64,000 bases of DNA from Bin55 sp965205965. GTDB taxonomy: Bacteria > Pseudomonadota > Gammaproteobacteria > Pseudomonadales > Azotimanducaceae. A model generated the notes under the pieces. The model was not told where the DNA came from. It saw only the letters and a program-made list of their open reading frames with translations, and made no database searches. The stretch is taken from the NCBI GenBank assembly GCA_965205965.1, contig CBDBHT010000004.1, positions 59,521-123,520 on the forward strand, written 5' to 3'. The translations under genes and the position numbers were made by a program. Positions 46,157 through 56,125 of this stretch are shown piece after piece; the stretch's first letter is position 1, and every line of letters begins with the position of its first letter.

Positions 46157-46987
46157 ATGCACGTCGCCAACAGAATTATCAGTTCTCAGAATCAGGACGT
46201 TAAACATGTCGTACGATTGCGGCAAAAACGTTATCGTGATTGGCATCGTCAGTTATTAATTGAAGGCGTGCGTGAACTTGAACTTGCCGCCGTAGCTCGG
46301 ATACCAATTCACACCCTATTTATTCAGGATGAAATTCTGAATATAAATGATTACACACCGCTATTAACGAAGATCCAATACGACTGCGGTGCGTCAATCA
46401 CATCGATTACTAAATCCATATACAAAAAAATCGCTTACCGAGAAAATACGGAGGGACTGATTGCTGTAGCGGCACAGTGGGATTGCCAACTAGCACAGCT
46501 AAGGGTACCGGAAAGCGAGCTTTTCGTAGTAGCATCATCAGTAGAGAAACCAGGTAATTTAGGAGCGATTTTCCGTTGTGCTGATGCAGTAGGAGCGGAC
46601 GGAGTCGTCATTTGTGACCCTAGGACTGATGTTTTTAATCCAAATGTCGTCCGAACAAGTCTGGGGACACTATTTTCTGTTCCATTTGCCACAGCTACAT
46701 TAAGCGAGACAAACGAATGGATTCTCCACAACGAGCTGCGAACGATTATTACATCGCCAGCCGCAGAGACGTCATACTGGACAATAGATTTGACGGGCCC
46801 TATCGCTATTGTCGTCGGTAACGAACAATTTGGTCTATCCAACGAATGGTTTCAACACGGATTTGAAAACGTTTGTCTTCCCAAACAAGGCAAAGCCAAC
46901 TCACTAAATGTTGCAATGACGACTGCCGTTATGCTATTCGAATCAAGACGTCAACGAGATGTTTTAGCTAGGAGTAACGACAGTTAG
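46157..46987 (+). CDS. TrmH/SpoU family RNA 2'-O-methyltransferase
   Basis: A 276-residue SPOUT methyltransferase that methylates ribose in rRNA or tRNA. The N-terminal RNA-binding part has NRIISSQNQDVKHVVRLRQK. The knot motifs are motif 1 EKPGNLGAIFRCADA, motif 2 AIVVGNEQFGLSNEW and motif 3 SLNVAMTTAVMLFE. It resembles the RlmB/TsnR branch; the exact target cannot be told. The gene is intact, single and native in composition. Confidence 0.93.
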   Translation: MHVANRIISSQNQDVKHVVRLRQKRYRDWHRQLLIEGVRELELAAVARIPIHTLFIQDEILNINDYTPLLTKIQYDCGASITSITKSIYKKIAYRENTEGLIAVAAQWDCQLAQLRVPESELFVVASSVEKPGNLGAIFRCADAVGADGVVICDPRTDVFNPNVVRTSLGTLFSVPFATATLSETNEWILHNELRTIITSPAAETSYWTIDLTGPIAIVVGNEQFGLSNEWFQHGFENVCLPKQGKANSLNVAMTTAVMLFESRRQRDVLARSNDS

Positions 46988-47421
46988 ACTATCCTGGCAG
47001 TCTGCGCCACAGCAAAATTCCGTCACATTGTTTAGGATAAGTAATTCTTAAACAGTTTGGAATAGAAATTATATGCCTTATGAAGGCGTATTTTAGGAGA
47101 TTGCACCCTGCCCCTCTAAAAAAAGGGGAGTGTCAGAGTTTGTTAGCCATCGGTTTTCTCAAGTCTTCTCTGACCGAAGTCAATCGACCATTCGAATAAC
47201 TCAGTGCACATGCGATTAGCAGTAGAATATATTGGAACAGTTGAAAATAGTCTCTGTTGAGGAGAGTAACGGCCTTCCAGACCACGCGTAAGCATAACCC
47301 ATGATGTTCGGCGCGCAAGCTGACGCGCTAGATGTCTTACATGTTACATGCCTGAGTAATAAAGACGCTGAGACTGAGGTAGTGCATCAACTTAATTGGA
47401 ATTATTGGCGTAACTATCTAG
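46988..47421. other. Intergenic, no gene seen
   Basis: 430 bases after the methyltransferase. A C4/G4 hairpin around an A-run (47108-47130) is present but lacks a terminal T-run on the plus strand. The 10-base target repeat GCATCGGTTC of the following IS4-like element is at 47422-47431. Confidence 0.35.
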
Positions 47422-47431
47422 GCATCGGTTC

Positions 47432-49111
47432 CAGAAATTCCCCGTATAGCCCCAACCCCGCTATAGGTATGGGCTTTGCGCATTGGCTTTCGCGATAATA
47501 AGAGCGTAGGCTTATCGTTTGAGGGTGGATGATAGGTTAATATAGAGTTACCAGACCAACGAGGTATCCAAGGATGGGTGCATTGAAGTTGCGCAAGGAT
47601 GTGAGCAAGCCCGGTTTGCTGCGGGTGGTTCGTGAAGTTTTTGAGGCGGCCGTTGAGAAGGTTTGCGGGCGGAAGTTTTCCACCGGCGACTGTCTGATGT
47701 CGGGTCTGGCGGTGTTTCTGGAGAAGCACGCCTCGCTGCTGCAGTTTGATGTAACGAGGCAGCGGCACTCGGTGGTGGAGATGAATCTGCGTTGTCTGTA
47801 CGGTCTGGCGCAGGTTTCCTGCGACACGACCCTGCGCCGTCGCCTGGATCCGATCTCGCCGGTGCGGTATCGGCGGGCGTTTCAGCAGGTTCTGCAACGC
47901 GCCCAGCGCGGCAAGGTGCTGCAGCGGATGTTGGCGTGGCGCGGTCATTATCTGGTAGCCGTGGATGGTACCGGCATCTTTTCCTCCCAGCGGGTTCACG
48001 GTCCGTGCTGTCTGCGGGCCCGGCATCGCAACGGTTCGACCACGTACTCCCATCAGCAGTTGTGTGCGGTGATGGTGCATCCGGATCAGCGGCAGGTGCT
48101 GCCGATGGCGATAGAAGCGGTTCGCAACGGGGATGGCTCGACGAAGAACGACTGCGAGCGGGGTGCTTGGGCCCGGCTAGTTCCGGTCCTGGCTTCGCTC
48201 TATCGGCGCATGAAGCTGATCGTGATTGCCGATGGGCTGTTCTCGCAGGGTCTCCAGATCCGGCTGCTGCAGGAGCATGGACTGCGCTTTCTGCTGGCGG
48301 CTCGGGCGGGCGACCATCCGCATCTGCAGGCTCAGCTGGATCGTTCCGATGCGCCTTGGTTTGCGGATCCCTCGCCCGAAGGGCAGGAGCGGGATCGCCA
48401 GCTGCGCGTGGTGCCGGAGGTGGAACTGAATGCTGCGAACCCCGACCTGAAGGTCCAGGTGCTGCAGAGTTCGGAGCGGCGTGGCTCCGGCGAGGATGCG
48501 CGGCGGGCGTTCACCTGGGTCACCGATCTGCCGCTCAATCCGCATAACGCCAGCGAACTGGCCCGCGCGGCTCGCAGTCGCTGGAAGATCGAGAACGAGA
48601 CCTTCAACACGCTGAAGAACGTCCAGTACCTGGAACACAACTTCGGACACGGAACCCAGCACCTGTCGGATACTTTCGCTGCGCTGATGCTGCTGGCGTT
48701 CCTGATCGACCAGCTGCTGGAAATGGCCTGCCCCGTCATGAAGCAAATCTTCGCCAAGTGCTATACCCGAACCGCAACGTGGGAACGTCTGCGCAGCAGT
48801 TTCTGTGCGGTAGCCTTCCGGGCAACTGGCAGGAATTGTACGGCCACGCCCTCGGGATCTACACCGCGTACCTCGCCTACGATACGTCCTGACGGTCAAC
48901 CGCCTCTCCAGGCTGCTCAATGAAGAAGAGATCGGGATGTCCCCGAGGCCCCATGCCGCCCTGACGGTCAAGAGACCTGCATATCGATGCCCAGAACCCG
49001 TTCCAACGCACAACGACATGCCGTGCAAACCGTCTGAAAACATCGGTTTCCCGTACCGAAACATGAAAAGACCGACATCAAGCCCAAAATGAAACTATAC
49101 GGGGAATTGCT
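47432..49111 (+). mobile_element. IS4-like element, best copy
   Basis: 1,680 bases with terminal repeats CAGAAATTCCCCGTATAG and CTATACGGGGAATTGCT, flanked by a perfect 10-base duplication GCATCGGTTC (47422-47431 and 49112-49121). Inserted in native intergenic DNA. It is the least damaged of the five copies or relics of this element in the window. Confidence 0.92.
47574..48923 (+). CDS. IS4-like DDE transposase
   Basis: 449 codons, nearly complete. An N-terminal helical domain is followed by VAVDGTGIFSSQRVHGPCC (first D), LIVIADGLFSQ (second D) and RSRWKIENETFNTLKNVQYL (E), then GHGTQHLSDTFAALMLLAFL. The RWKIENE-FNTLK signature is shared by a group of IS4-superfamily transposases. Relative to the copy at 35192 a two-base insertion near 48821 changes the last 35 residues (normal end WQELYGHALGIYTAYLAYDT), so activity is uncertain. 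Confidence 0.85.
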   Translation: MGALKLRKDVSKPGLLRVVREVFEAAVEKVCGRKFSTGDCLMSGLAVFLEKHASLLQFDVTRQRHSVVEMNLRCLYGLAQVSCDTTLRRRLDPISPVRYRRAFQQVLQRAQRGKVLQRMLAWRGHYLVAVDGTGIFSSQRVHGPCCLRARHRNGSTTYSHQQLCAVMVHPDQRQVLPMAIEAVRNGDGSTKNDCERGAWARLVPVLASLYRRMKLIVIADGLFSQGLQIRLLQEHGLRFLLAARAGDHPHLQAQLDRSDAPWFADPSPEGQERDRQLRVVPEVELNAANPDLKVQVLQSSERRGSGEDARRAFTWVTDLPLNPHNASELARAARSRWKIENETFNTLKNVQYLEHNFGHGTQHLSDTFAALMLLAFLIDQLLEMACPVMKQIFAKCYTRTATWERLRSSFCAVAFRATGRNCTATPSGSTPRTSPTIRPDGQPPLQAAQ

Positions 49112-49121
49112 GCATCGGTTC

Positions 49122-49552
49122 TAAGTATCTTGACACTAGACATTAACTGTGTATATAGTTGATAACTCCCTTAAGTTACGATTTTTGATCTGGAGAATCT
49201 TGAATAACAACAATATTTGTAATATGCTGAACTGTGTTTGTTAGTACTCATCCGGTTCGATGTAGCTAACGGTCGCGTTGTTAGCTCCTAATTGTTGCAA
49301 GGTATTAGCGAGGGCCGAGATCATAGACGATGAATTCGGCGGCGTGCTCTTGAGAGAATCTCTCATGGTATCCATCCTGACCGGGAGCGCGCCGTCGATC
49401 TGGAACGGCGAGCCTTGATTGATCACTCAGCATCGCGCTGGTCATTCATGGTTAAGCAATATGGGCTTAGTCTGTGGCGAGCCGAAGAGGCCGCCGAAAA
49501 CGTTTAGTAAATATACGTTGTTGTCCAGTCCGATAAATTGACGAGGACAGAT
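49122..49552. other. Intergenic, one doubtful ORF
   Basis: 430 bases of native DNA between two IS elements. A 61-codon leftward frame (49426-49241) reads MINQGSPFQIDGALPVRMDT and ends YIEPDEY; it has protein-like composition but no recognisable family, and could be a gene tail left after rearrangement. Confidence 0.3.
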
Positions 49553-50788
49553 CTAGTAGTTTAACTGGTTTTAATTTTCGGGTATAGATGCTTCAGTTTG
49601 GTGCGCGCATCGTCGACGCTGAGCTGCCAGTCGACCCCGGTCTGTTCGCGATTGCGCTCCTTGGCCCAGGCCGCCGTTTCCGACGTGACCAAAGCCCTGC
49701 TCTCGATCCGGCGATCCAGGCACTGGCGGTGCAACGCACTGAACTCCAGTTCCGCAACGTTCAGCCAGCTCCCGTGTTTCGGCGTGTGCACCAGGTGGAT
49801 GCGGTCGTTCAGCCGACTGGCTTCGGCCGCCGGGAACGCGGCGTAGAACGAGTCACCGCTGTGGGTGTTCAAGTTGTCGCACACCAGCGTGATGCTTTCC
49901 GCATCCCGGTAACGCGGCAGATTCGCCAGTGCGCGCACTTGCTGCGCCCAATCCAACGTCGTGCGCCGTTTGGTGACAGCCACTCTCCGCCAGCCGGACA
50001 GCGGCTCTCCGAACATCCACACCGTGCATTCTCCCCGGCGGAGGTAGTGGGCGTCGTACTTCTCCGGCGACCCGGGGCGTACCGGTAACTTCTCGCGGAC
50101 TTCCGACACGAGCTGCTTGCTCATCTCGTCCATGCACACCACCGGATGCCGCGGGTCGTACGGCCGCCGGTATACCTTAAGCACCCGCTCCATGCCGGCC
50201 ACGAAATGATGGCTTTGCTGCTTCGGAATGCACCACATTTCTCGCCGCCACGGTTTTAATTCGTTTTTTTAACGCCTGCCGCACGGTCTCCCCGCAAATC
50301 GATTCGACCACTTCAAGTCGCACCAGCTCTTCTGCCAGCAGCTTCACGGTCCACCGAACGCGGCCTTCCGGTGGAACCGAACAGGCCACCTGAACCAGAC
50401 GCGCTTCCTTCTCCCCGTCCAGCTTCTTCGGCACCGGAGGCAACGGCCGAGGCCTACGCTCCAGAGCCTTCATCGGACCCTGCTCCACCGCCCGCCGACG
50501 CACGTGCTGGCAGGTCCGCTCCGTCACCCCCAGCGCATCCACCACCTGCATGTCCGTCAGTGCCGGGCCAGCACCCCCCTGATCCACGGCTAGCAGAATC
50601 CGTGCACGCTGCAGCTTCGTCGCCGACACCGCACGACGCGTGCTCGACTTCAGCACCGCTTCCAACTCATCCCGCTCATCCTGAGCTAACTCCACCATGT
50701 ATTTCTTCGGCATCGAACCCTCCTGATCCCAGAACCGCTTCCACTCCACTATTATAAACACGTATTGTTAGAACGGGTAGCCTACTAG
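49553..50788 (-). mobile_element. IS630 element (type A), uninterrupted copy
   Basis: About 1.23 kb, with CTAG at each end (49553-49556 and 50785-50788) as expected for TA-targeting IS630 elements. It carries two overlapping reading frames on the minus strand. Used here as the reference for the split copy at 26266-33142 and the truncated copy at 56602. Confidence 0.88.
49561..50713 (-). CDS. IS630 (type A) transposase in two frames joined at an A-run
   Basis: The upstream frame (50713-50256) encodes MPKKYMVELAQDERDELEAV, a helix-turn-helix (LTDMQVVDALGVTERTCQHV) and RVRWTVKLLAEELVRLEVVE. The downstream frame (to 49561) encodes NELKPWRREMWCIPKQQSHH, CMDEMSKQLV (first D), VCDNLNTHSGD (second D) and HTPKHGSWLNVAELEFS (E). 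The frames join at a run of A (complement of 50263-50269). Two other copies have eight A here, compatible with -1 slippage; this copy has seven, which would break that mechanism. Some IS630-family members are known to use such frameshifting. Confidence 0.75.
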
Positions 50789-51107
50789 CTGCGTGCTTGG
50801 TATCAGGTGCTTTGGGGAATTCGCTATCACGTATGAGCCAAGGTTGCTGAGGTCATACGTCTCATTTGTCCCGATGGTCACGAAGAATTCAGCATGCCAC
50901 GATTACGACAGCCGTAGACCAAATCAGCTAACAAAGTGCATAAACGATGAGGCGTCAATGGGGTCCTAAGATCACTGCTGATGTTTGTACATGGGTTAGA
51001 AAACACCCAAAAAATGTATCTCTTCCGATACGTTTCGATACCAATTAGTATTTTGAAATGAGTCAAACTTTATAGCATGTCGAAATTCAACGGCGGGAGG
51101 ACAATGA
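50789..51107. other. Intergenic, no gene seen
   Basis: About 320 native bases. A short leftward frame at 51066-50878 is not supported. The end of the region holds the GGGAGGA ribosome site of the HIT gene. Confidence 0.35.
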
Positions 51108-51539
51108 ATGACTTATGACGAAAACAATATTTTTGCCAAGATCTTACGTGGAGAAGCACCCGCATATGTTGTAGAAGACGACGAGCATACATTTACGATG
51201 ATGGACATCATGCCTCAGAGCAAGGGACATACTTTAGTCATTCCTAAGATTTCTGCGGCCAACCTCTTAGATGTAGCAAAAGAAACGCTGACGCCTCTTA
51301 TTCACCAAGTTCAACGCGTGTCTCTTGCCGTTGATAAAGTTTTTAAGCCAGATGGTGTAATGGTTGTTCAGCTGAATCGAGCCGGTGCTGGGCAGAGTGT
51401 TTTTCATTTGCATTTTCATGTCATACCTAAATGGGGTGGTTTAAATTTAACTATGCATTCACGCACAACAGTTGAAGGTCAAGTACTTGAACAGCAAGCC
51501 TCTGCAATTCGTCAAGCACTGGGCGAAATACCGAAGTGA
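51108..51539 (+). CDS. HIT family nucleotide-binding hydrolase
   Basis: A 143-residue histidine-triad protein. The triad HLHFHVIP lies near residue 103, preceded by LNRAGAGQSVFHLH, and the N-terminal IFAKILRGEAPAYVVEDDEH and DIMPQSKGHTLVIPK strands are typical of the Hint branch, which hydrolyses adenosine phosphoramidates and similar nucleotide conjugates. A strong GGGAGGA site precedes the ATG. It is a single gene, not in an operon. Confidence 0.92.
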   Translation: MTYDENNIFAKILRGEAPAYVVEDDEHTFTMMDIMPQSKGHTLVIPKISAANLLDVAKETLTPLIHQVQRVSLAVDKVFKPDGVMVVQLNRAGAGQSVFHLHFHVIPKWGGLNLTMHSRTTVEGQVLEQQASAIRQALGEIPK

Positions 51540-52444
51540 GTGAGATGTCAAGACGAATCGCTACATCAATTCGTCTGCGATCAACGATCATGTTCAGACA
51601 GAATATGGAAATTTGATATAGATCGTGTAAATTAACTCAGTAATATCGTGTAGAACGGGCTTGAGACCGGAAGGCCTTAATCAAGTAATGCTTCAGTAAG
51701 CCAACGGTCCCTTAACTATAGATTGTCATGAGTAGCGTGAGTTTCTCCATCAAGATTACTTGCATCTTTTGACAGCTGGATGGTGTATCTTGCATGACAT
51801 ATTCGTCAATTCATACAGATAGCATAGACATTCCTGATGATGTTGGAATATCTATAAACCACACCACTAAAACCATCAACCTCTTAGAGTCAATGCAACC
51901 AGTCTGTGTCGAGAATTTCGGACACGATGATATGGCGATGTCCAAATATTCCCATGGCAGATCCGAGCTTACTCACGGGAGGGCGTGTATGACCCTTTAT
52001 CAATAAAGAAGTGAACGCTATTCGGACATGTTTGGCTGGCATATATTAGGGGTGCGTCCGGCTAGACCGTACGGTAGCAAATCTGGCTTCACGAATACCA
52101 ACCTCCATCATTACCATTTACCGAGGGATTCGACAGATTAATGTGGATTTGCCGTTGTCGAACGCGACGCCTTGAAAACGTCACTGCGAAAATCATGACT
52201 TGAGGAGCTGACGTTCTAAAAAGGAGTATTGGCGCGATCGGGAAATGCTCGAGACATCTACGACGGTCGTCACATGTATGAGTGTGCACCCGTTCGTATT
52301 TCGGACCCAGACGATGTGTCGGGTTCTGAAAGTGAATGCGAGCAGCTATTACGTCTGGAAGCAGTGACGATACAAGGCCTCATCACACCGGCAGGGAAAG
52401 GATCACTCGCTATAAATCTATAGCCGATAAGGGCATTATTTTCG
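51540..52444. other. 900 bases without a supported gene
   Basis: Native AT-rich DNA downstream of the HIT gene. Short plus frames at 51794-52006 (70 codons) and 52229-52423 (64 codons) lack ribosome sites and recognisable similarity. No tRNA, repeat array or terminator is clear. It may be a decayed gene region. Confidence 0.35.
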
Positions 52445-52572
52445 GTTGTGTATAAATTTATCTGCAAAAACGAAAAACGGACTGTAACGACAGACGAATG
52501 GTTAGAATCTGATGTTTCATCGGGAATGTGGAGATGCCTGGACGCAATCCCGCATCCAGGCGCGAATCATTC

Positions 52573-53823
52573 ATGACACAATTTATTGAAAAGGAGCAAG
52601 AAATGATTCGGAAAGATTATACGCACAATGCCACGAAGAAGTCGGCAAGCCATCATCTGGCGGACGATGAGGAGTTTGTGAGGCGGCTGGTGCAGGAGAC
52701 GCTCAACGAGGTTCTGGAGAGTGAGATGACGGAGTTTCTGGGAGCGGGCAAGAGCGAGCGGACGCGGACGCGCCAGGGCTACCGTTCTGGATACTACCGG
52801 CGCGATCTGACGATGAAGGTGGGCGCGATCGAACTGGGAGTTCCGCAGGAACGCAACGGCCAGTTCAGCACGCGGGTGTTCGAGCGCTATCAGCGTTCGG
52901 AGAAGGCCCTGGTGGCGGTGCTGTCGGAGATGTATGTGCAGGGGGTCTCGACGCGTCGGGTGAGCCGACTGGCGGAGGGTCTGTGCGGTCACGAGTTTTC
53001 GCTGGCGACGATCTCGGCTATGGTGTCGAAGCTGGACGCGTCCCTGAAGGCGTTTGCGGAACGTCGGCTGGAGGAGGCGTATCCGTATGTGTTGCTGGAT
53101 GCCCGGTATGAGAAGGTGCGTGAGGAGGACTCGGTGCGTTCCCGGGCAGTGCAGATTGCCATCGGGATTGACGGCGAGGGTCGGCGTCAGGTGCTGGCGG
53201 TGGAAGTGGCGAACCGGGAAAGCGAGGGGTCGTGGACGGAATTCCTCTCGCATCTGAAGGAACGTGGCCTGCGGGGAGTCGAGTATGTGGTCTCGGACCG
53301 TCATGAGGGATTGAAGCATGCGATCTCGAAAGTGTTGCCGACCGCGTTGTGGCAACGGTGCTGCGTCCATTTTCTGCGCAATGCCAGGGACAAGCTGTCC
53401 CGGAGTGCTGATCCCGCGTGTCTGGAGGGTTTGAAACGGTTGTGGGGCTGTGAGCACGTCGGGGAGGCTCGTGAGGCACTGGGTGCCTGGGTAGCCCGTT
53501 GGGGCGATGAGAAAGGGTTTGGCAGGCTAGTGGAATGGGTCGAGGATCATGTCGAGGAGACGCTGACGGTGTATCGGCTGCCTAGGGAACATCGCCTGCG
53601 GATGAAGTCCACGAACATGCTGGAGCGGTACAACGAGGAGCTCCGTCGGCGAACGCGTGTCGTCAGGATCTTCCCGAACGCGGAGTCCTGTCTGCGTCTG
53701 ATCTTGGCACTTGCGGCGGAGACCCATGAGCGGTGGCTGACGGGGCAGCGTTATCTCTATGGCCGGATCGGCGTGGTTCGCGCATCCGAACCGGAATCCG
53801 AGACATGGCAGGAGGCGGCATGA
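52573..53823 (+). CDS. IS256 family transposase
   Basis: A complete 416-residue mutator-type transposase. The catalytic residues can be assigned as D176 (YVLLDARYEKVR), D242 (YVVSDRHEGLKHAI) and E351 (STNMLERYNEELRRRTR), with the conserved WQRCCVHFLRNARDKL helix between them. I chose the ATG at 52573 after AATCATTC because similarity to other copies starts there; the upstream codons come from a hairpin-rich leader. It is one of the few intact IS genes in the window and may be active. Confidence 0.93.
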   Translation: MTQFIEKEQEMIRKDYTHNATKKSASHHLADDEEFVRRLVQETLNEVLESEMTEFLGAGKSERTRTRQGYRSGYYRRDLTMKVGAIELGVPQERNGQFSTRVFERYQRSEKALVAVLSEMYVQGVSTRRVSRLAEGLCGHEFSLATISAMVSKLDASLKAFAERRLEEAYPYVLLDARYEKVREEDSVRSRAVQIAIGIDGEGRRQVLAVEVANRESEGSWTEFLSHLKERGLRGVEYVVSDRHEGLKHAISKVLPTALWQRCCVHFLRNARDKLSRSADPACLEGLKRLWGCEHVGEAREALGAWVARWGDEKGFGRLVEWVEDHVEETLTVYRLPREHRLRMKSTNMLERYNEELRRRTRVVRIFPNAESCLRLILALAAETHERWLTGQRYLYGRIGVVRASEPESETWQEAA

Positions 53824-53844
53824 AACGCCCGAAAATTTCGCGCC

Positions 53845-53880
53845 GAGCGGAGACCCGCCCATATGGGCGGGTCTCCGCTC
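53845..53880. terminator. 36-base perfect palindrome after the IS256 transposase
   Basis: A 16-base GC-rich arm (GAGCGGAGACCCGCCC), four central bases ATAT, and the exact complement, 22 bases after the transposase stop. It would act as a bidirectional barrier to transcription. The same arm is broken in copy 2, where GGTCTCCG forms the junction to other IS DNA. Confidence 0.6.
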
Positions 53881-53913
53881 CCACTGGAAATTGCAGAAAA
53901 TTCTTGACACAAC

Positions 53914-54500
53914 TACGCGCAAACGATCTACGAAGCGATGTACTGCAACCGGGGCGCGGCCGAAAACTGGATCAAGGAGCAGAAGAACGATCGGTTCCTG
54001 GACCGATGCTCCAGCGGCCTCTGGAACGTCAACGCACTCCGGCTCCGGATGAGCGCACTGGCCCATGCCCTCTATTGCATGATGAAGCACCGGCTCGAGC
54101 ACTTCCCGGTATCCGCCATGCTGCGCCGGATCCACCCATCGACGCTGCGCGAGTGCCTGTTCCGGATCCCGGTGCGCGTGACGGTGTCCACGCGGCGGAT
54201 CCATCTGGCGTTCCGGGTCCGCCTTCCCGTACTGGAAGGATTTCCGGTTGATCTGGGCCAGCCTGGCACCAACGTAAAAGCCCGGTGCAACCGGGTGCAT
54301 GACGCTGGCGGCGGAGCGCGCCGGCCTCCCCGCGCCCGGATGCTCAGCGATTCGCCGTCCCGCCCGCAAAAAGGCGGGGAAAACACACGCATCCCCGCCC
54401 TCCGAAGCCTTTTCGAACTCGCGACGCGACATGCCATGCCCCGTACCTACCGCATTCCGTGAAAAACATCATTTTCGACTTGGTTATGAGAAATCTGGGC
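53914..54500 (+). pseudogene. IS1380 transposase, 3' fragment
   Basis: The last about 120 codons of the transposase, from YEAMYCNRGAAENWIKEQ to LRMSALAHALYCMMKHRLEH and beyond, with the shared 3' non-coding end TTTTCGACTTGGTTATGAG. A frameshift near 54215 alters the C-terminus relative to 1997. The catalytic aspartates are missing. It joins directly to IS256 at 53913. Confidence 0.85.
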
Positions 54501-54990
54501 TAGGTGGGCGGGCGCGTGGCCGTCCGATGCAGCGCATCCGCGTCCGCTTCATCTCGTTGACCATGCGCTGCCGAACACAGGTTCGACACGCGCACGCGGA
54601 CCTTGGAGCGCAGCAGGCGGTTGACTGGCTTCTGATCCGCCGTCACGCGGTGCTTATAGCCCAAAAGCAGTTCACGCCGTGCTTCTTCGTCCAGGCCGCA
54701 TCTACGTCCTTCTGCGCCAGCTTGCGGGAGGTCTCCCCTTCCATGCCTCGGGAATCCTCGCCTTGCCTCAGTGCCGCGTGCTCCTCGCGGGTGTTGCGCT
54801 GCCACGGAACCTCCACCATCGTCGAGTCCACGATCGGACCGCCCATCATCTGACCGAAAATCTCTCGCAGGAGCGGGCAGAACGCTTCCCAGTCCACCAC
54901 CTCGCGCAACTTCCGAAGACCGTCAAACTCCCGAAGGGCCGCATCCTTGCACTCCCGTTCCCACATGGTTCGATCCGTTCATCAAGGTCC
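54501..54990 (-). pseudogene. IS5-type transposase with internal deletion
   Basis: Leftward from 54966: MWERECKDAALREFDGLRKL is the N-terminus. The frame then jumps, after FGQMMGG, to DSTMVEVPWQRNTREEHAAL and QKDVDAAWTKKHG, which are hallmarks of the IS5 group (IVEVP-QRNTREEN, DARWTKK). A frameshift then leads to LLLGYKHRVTADQKPVNRLL. The N-terminal/DDE linker and the C-terminus are missing. It is different from the IS5-type element at 22326. Confidence 0.75.
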
Positions 54991-55183
54991 CCCAAAGGGA
55001 TTCCGCCAATACGATCAGACCAAAACCTGAATGCTTCTCATGAAATACACTCGGTCAATAAATAAATAGACATGCCTTACAAGCATTGGGTGTTGTGTTT
55101 TATTTTGTATGCATTCATACTACTAGTAAAACCAAAAATAGTCGGGCAGTGTTTACGCTTCCTCTCTCAGCTTTAGTCTATCG

Positions 55184-55924
55184 ATGAAATACTTTGGGTG
55201 TGCTGTATTAGCTATTGGGCTCATGGTTTTGGTCTTACCGTTTGTGGGTGCGATGGGATATCGAGCAGAGATTTGGGACCATAATATGGGTATGGCGATG
55301 GTAATAGCTGGTATTTTTCTCTCAGTGGTGGGTTTATTGGGTGGCATTATGGGATTAATCTGTTTGTTGGTTGGACGGCAAACGGATTTCATATCTTTCT
55401 TCTTGATTGGGGTAGTGTTGAGTATTGGATGGGCCTCGTATATATACGTTAAATATTCGGAGGTACAAGACTTACCGCTGACAAACGACATCTCAACCGA
55501 CGTTTGGGACCCGCCTAAGTTTATCGCTATAGTTGGTGAACGCGAGATGATGAAGGGTATTTCAGCATATACCGATCAGAAGAGAGAACTGCAACAGGAA
55601 GGATACCCTGATCTAACGACGTTGTATGTTCCGTTGAGTACCGAGGACAGTTTCTACTTAGCTTCTGAAATCATCAAGCGTTTTGGATGGGAATTGGTTA
55701 GCTCAGATCCGGAAGCGGGGATCCTTGAAGCCACGGACACGACATTTTGGTTTGGATTCAAGGACGATATAGTTATTCGCATTCGAGCGAGTAATACTGG
55801 ATCGCTGATTGATGTGAGGTCAGCATCGCGCAAAGGGGTATCGGACCTCGGGGTGAACGCTCAAAGGGCCCAGAAATTCTTAACCAAGTTTGAGAGACCC
55901 TCCCCCCAGCAACCCCCCATATAG
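55184..55924 (+). CDS. DUF1499 domain membrane protein
   Basis: 246 residues. Three hydrophobic segments occupy about residues 3-25, 36-64 and 70-92. A DUF1499 domain (about 100-240) follows, with ISTDVWDPPKFIAIVGE, YPDLTTLYVP, DDIVIRIRASNTGSLIDVRS and NAQRAQKFLTKF. The domain's function is unknown. The C-terminal end is altered: a 208-base IS4-like miniature element is inserted in the final codons, so the last residues QPPI come from the element. Removing it would restore an end of PSPQDSSQ. Confidence 0.87.
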   Translation: MKYFGCAVLAIGLMVLVLPFVGAMGYRAEIWDHNMGMAMVIAGIFLSVVGLLGGIMGLICLLVGRQTDFISFFLIGVVLSIGWASYIYVKYSEVQDLPLTNDISTDVWDPPKFIAIVGEREMMKGISAYTDQKRELQQEGYPDLTTLYVPLSTEDSFYLASEIIKRFGWELVSSDPEAGILEATDTTFWFGFKDDIVIRIRASNTGSLIDVRSASRKGVSDLGVNAQRAQKFLTKFERPSPQQPPI

Positions 55925-56115
55925 TTTTAATTTAGACTTGGTGTCAGTCTTTCCGTGTTTTAGTACGGGAAATCGGCGTTTCCAGGCGTTCCATACAGCA
56001 TTTCGTCGTGCATTGAGACGAGTTCCAGGTAACCGATATTGTCTCCATTATCGCGAAACCCAATCCGGAAAGTCCAGACTAATAGCGGAGTTTGGGCTAT
56101 ACGGGGAATTGCTAG
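55908..56115 (-). mobile_element. 208-base IS4-like miniature element
   Basis: Both termini of the IS4-like element are present (AGCAACCCCCCATATAG at the left, CTATACGGGGAATTGCTAG at the right) with a short interior derived mostly from the element's 3' region; there is no transposase. A perfect 10-base target duplication CCCTCCCCCC flanks it (55898-55907 and 56116-56125), matching the duplication length of the full-size copies. It interrupts the end of the DUF1499 gene. Confidence 0.8.
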
Positions 56116-56125
56116 CCCTCCCCCC

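Larger units (their letters stand above)
52445..53913 (+). mobile_element. IS256 family element, copy 1
   Basis: The left terminal repeat starts GTTGTGTATAAATTTATCTG and the right end is its imperfect complement ending at 53913. It contains one intact transposase and a strong hairpin after it. There is no target duplication: the left flank is native DNA while the right flank is an IS1380 fragment, so a recombination followed insertion. Confidence 0.87.

Noticed and set aside
45838..46170. 110-codon leftward frame upstream of the methyltransferase
   Set aside because: It overlaps the methyltransferase start, has no ribosome site and no recognisable similarity.
47105..47135. C4/G4 hairpin around an A-run as a terminator for the methyltransferase gene
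   Set aside because: Only five base pairs and no T-run on the transcribed side.
51794..52006. 70-codon plus frame downstream of the HIT gene
   Set aside because: Weak start context and no family; could be chance in AT-rich DNA.
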